Origin: Hyalella azteca
Lineage: Eukaryota; Arthropoda; Malacostraca; Amphipoda; Hyalellidae
DNA: 64,000 bases
Direction: 5' to 3'
Assembly: GCF_000764305.2 (NCBI RefSeq)
Contig: NW_025941443.1
Span: 1-64,000 of the forward strand
The notes beneath the pieces were generated by a model. The model was not told the DNA's origin, ran no database searches, and saw only the letters and a program-made list of their open reading frames with translations. This document shows, piece by piece, positions 63,691-64,000 of the stretch; positions within the stretch are counted from its first letter, which is position 1, and each line of letters starts with the position of its first letter. The position numbers and the translations under genes were made by a program.

Positions 63691-64000
63691 AATTGTACTG
63701 TATTTATGTCGCACTATGGGAGCTAATTGTGGTCTGCATAATTTTTATTAGCAGGGAAATTTTCAATCACCTGTGTCGTAAGGTTTCGACTAGCTTGATT
63801 TCAGCTTCCTGCATCTATAGTTTCCTCGTCAGTTGTTGTCCAGGTGTCGCTGAGTGCGGGTGTGTGTGTGTTGTTGCTCTTCTGGCATTTTTAAAGTGTT
63901 CGTGCTATCGTTCTCTCCTGAGGAACCGCCGGCTGACGCTAGCAGTTTGGCATCTTCCTCTGAGCTTCCTTAACTTATTAGTTGTCATGAGCTTGAAGGC
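63691..64000 (+). other. Possible 5' UTR and start of a gene at the window edge
   Basis: Composition becomes less AT-rich after 63750. The window ends with ATG-AGC-TTG-AAG-GC (ATG at 63987), which would encode M-S-L-K-A. SM proteins begin M-x-L-K-[AV], so this could be Rop exon 1, but it lies on the plus strand and the other exons are on the minus strand. With only 14 bases visible this is a suggestion. Confidence 0.2.

Overview
This is an AT-rich, repeat-laden metazoan window with no operons or bacterial features. One spliced neuronal gene is clearly recognisable, a Sec1/Munc18 protein of the Rop / STXBP1 / unc-18 type. An arthropod, perhaps a crustacean, would fit the short exons, the abundant TIR elements and the CR1-like LINE and SINE content, but the sequence does not fix the taxon. 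The assembly is a short-read draft: it has an N gap at 31363-31859, single Ns at 5265 and 33551, and two embedded Nextera transposase sequences (26667-26704 and 33552-33572).

Layout. Positions 1-18500 hold dispersed and tandemly duplicated repeats. An approximately 7-8 kb block occurs twice (about 1071-7260 and 9207-16110) and contains a TIR element, with several MITEs and a tRNA-derived SINE. A low-complexity CAC/CCA tract (18495-18900) and a 41-bp array (19250-19515) lead into a GC-rich stretch with two minus-strand proline-rich reading frames (19611-20306 and 20623-21735).

The Rop gene lies on the minus strand from about 34898 down to its stop at 21817. I could place eleven exons fully or largely (34793-34898, 32349-32504, 29615-29718, 29170-29309, 28113-28293, 26335-26503, 25867-26018, 23969-24029, 22897-23066, 22168-22352, 21817-21881), with matching intron phases at all junctions where both sides are visible. 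Fragments of three more survive only inside tandem arrays (33 kb, 22.83 kb, 21.95-22.05 kb). Exon 1 and most of the penultimate exon are missing. The visible codons cover roughly 500 of the about 590 residues usual for the family. The protein would chaperone syntaxin and SNARE assembly in vesicle exocytosis.

The most unusual feature is that most Rop introns begin or end with tandem arrays whose unit spans the exon-intron boundary, so the splice donor (or acceptor) is copied 2 to about 24 times. Some arrays have diverged copies and look like real genomic duplications. Others are perfectly identical and lie beside Nextera adapter, so they may be gap-filling artefacts.

Positions 35340-42700 are mostly non-coding sequence with several TIR elements, including two large ones flanked by TA. 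From 42700 to 63700 there is a mosaic of repeated modules, 38-bp, 36-bp and 18-bp minisatellites, CR1-like LINE fragments (44.5, 49.4, 51.0-51.7 and 54.1-54.6 kb) with pentameric TTCTA tails, two-headed tRNA-like SINEs and a piggyBac-type MITE. The last bases of the window carry a plus-strand ATG that resembles a Munc18 N-terminus, in the opposite orientation to the rest of Rop.
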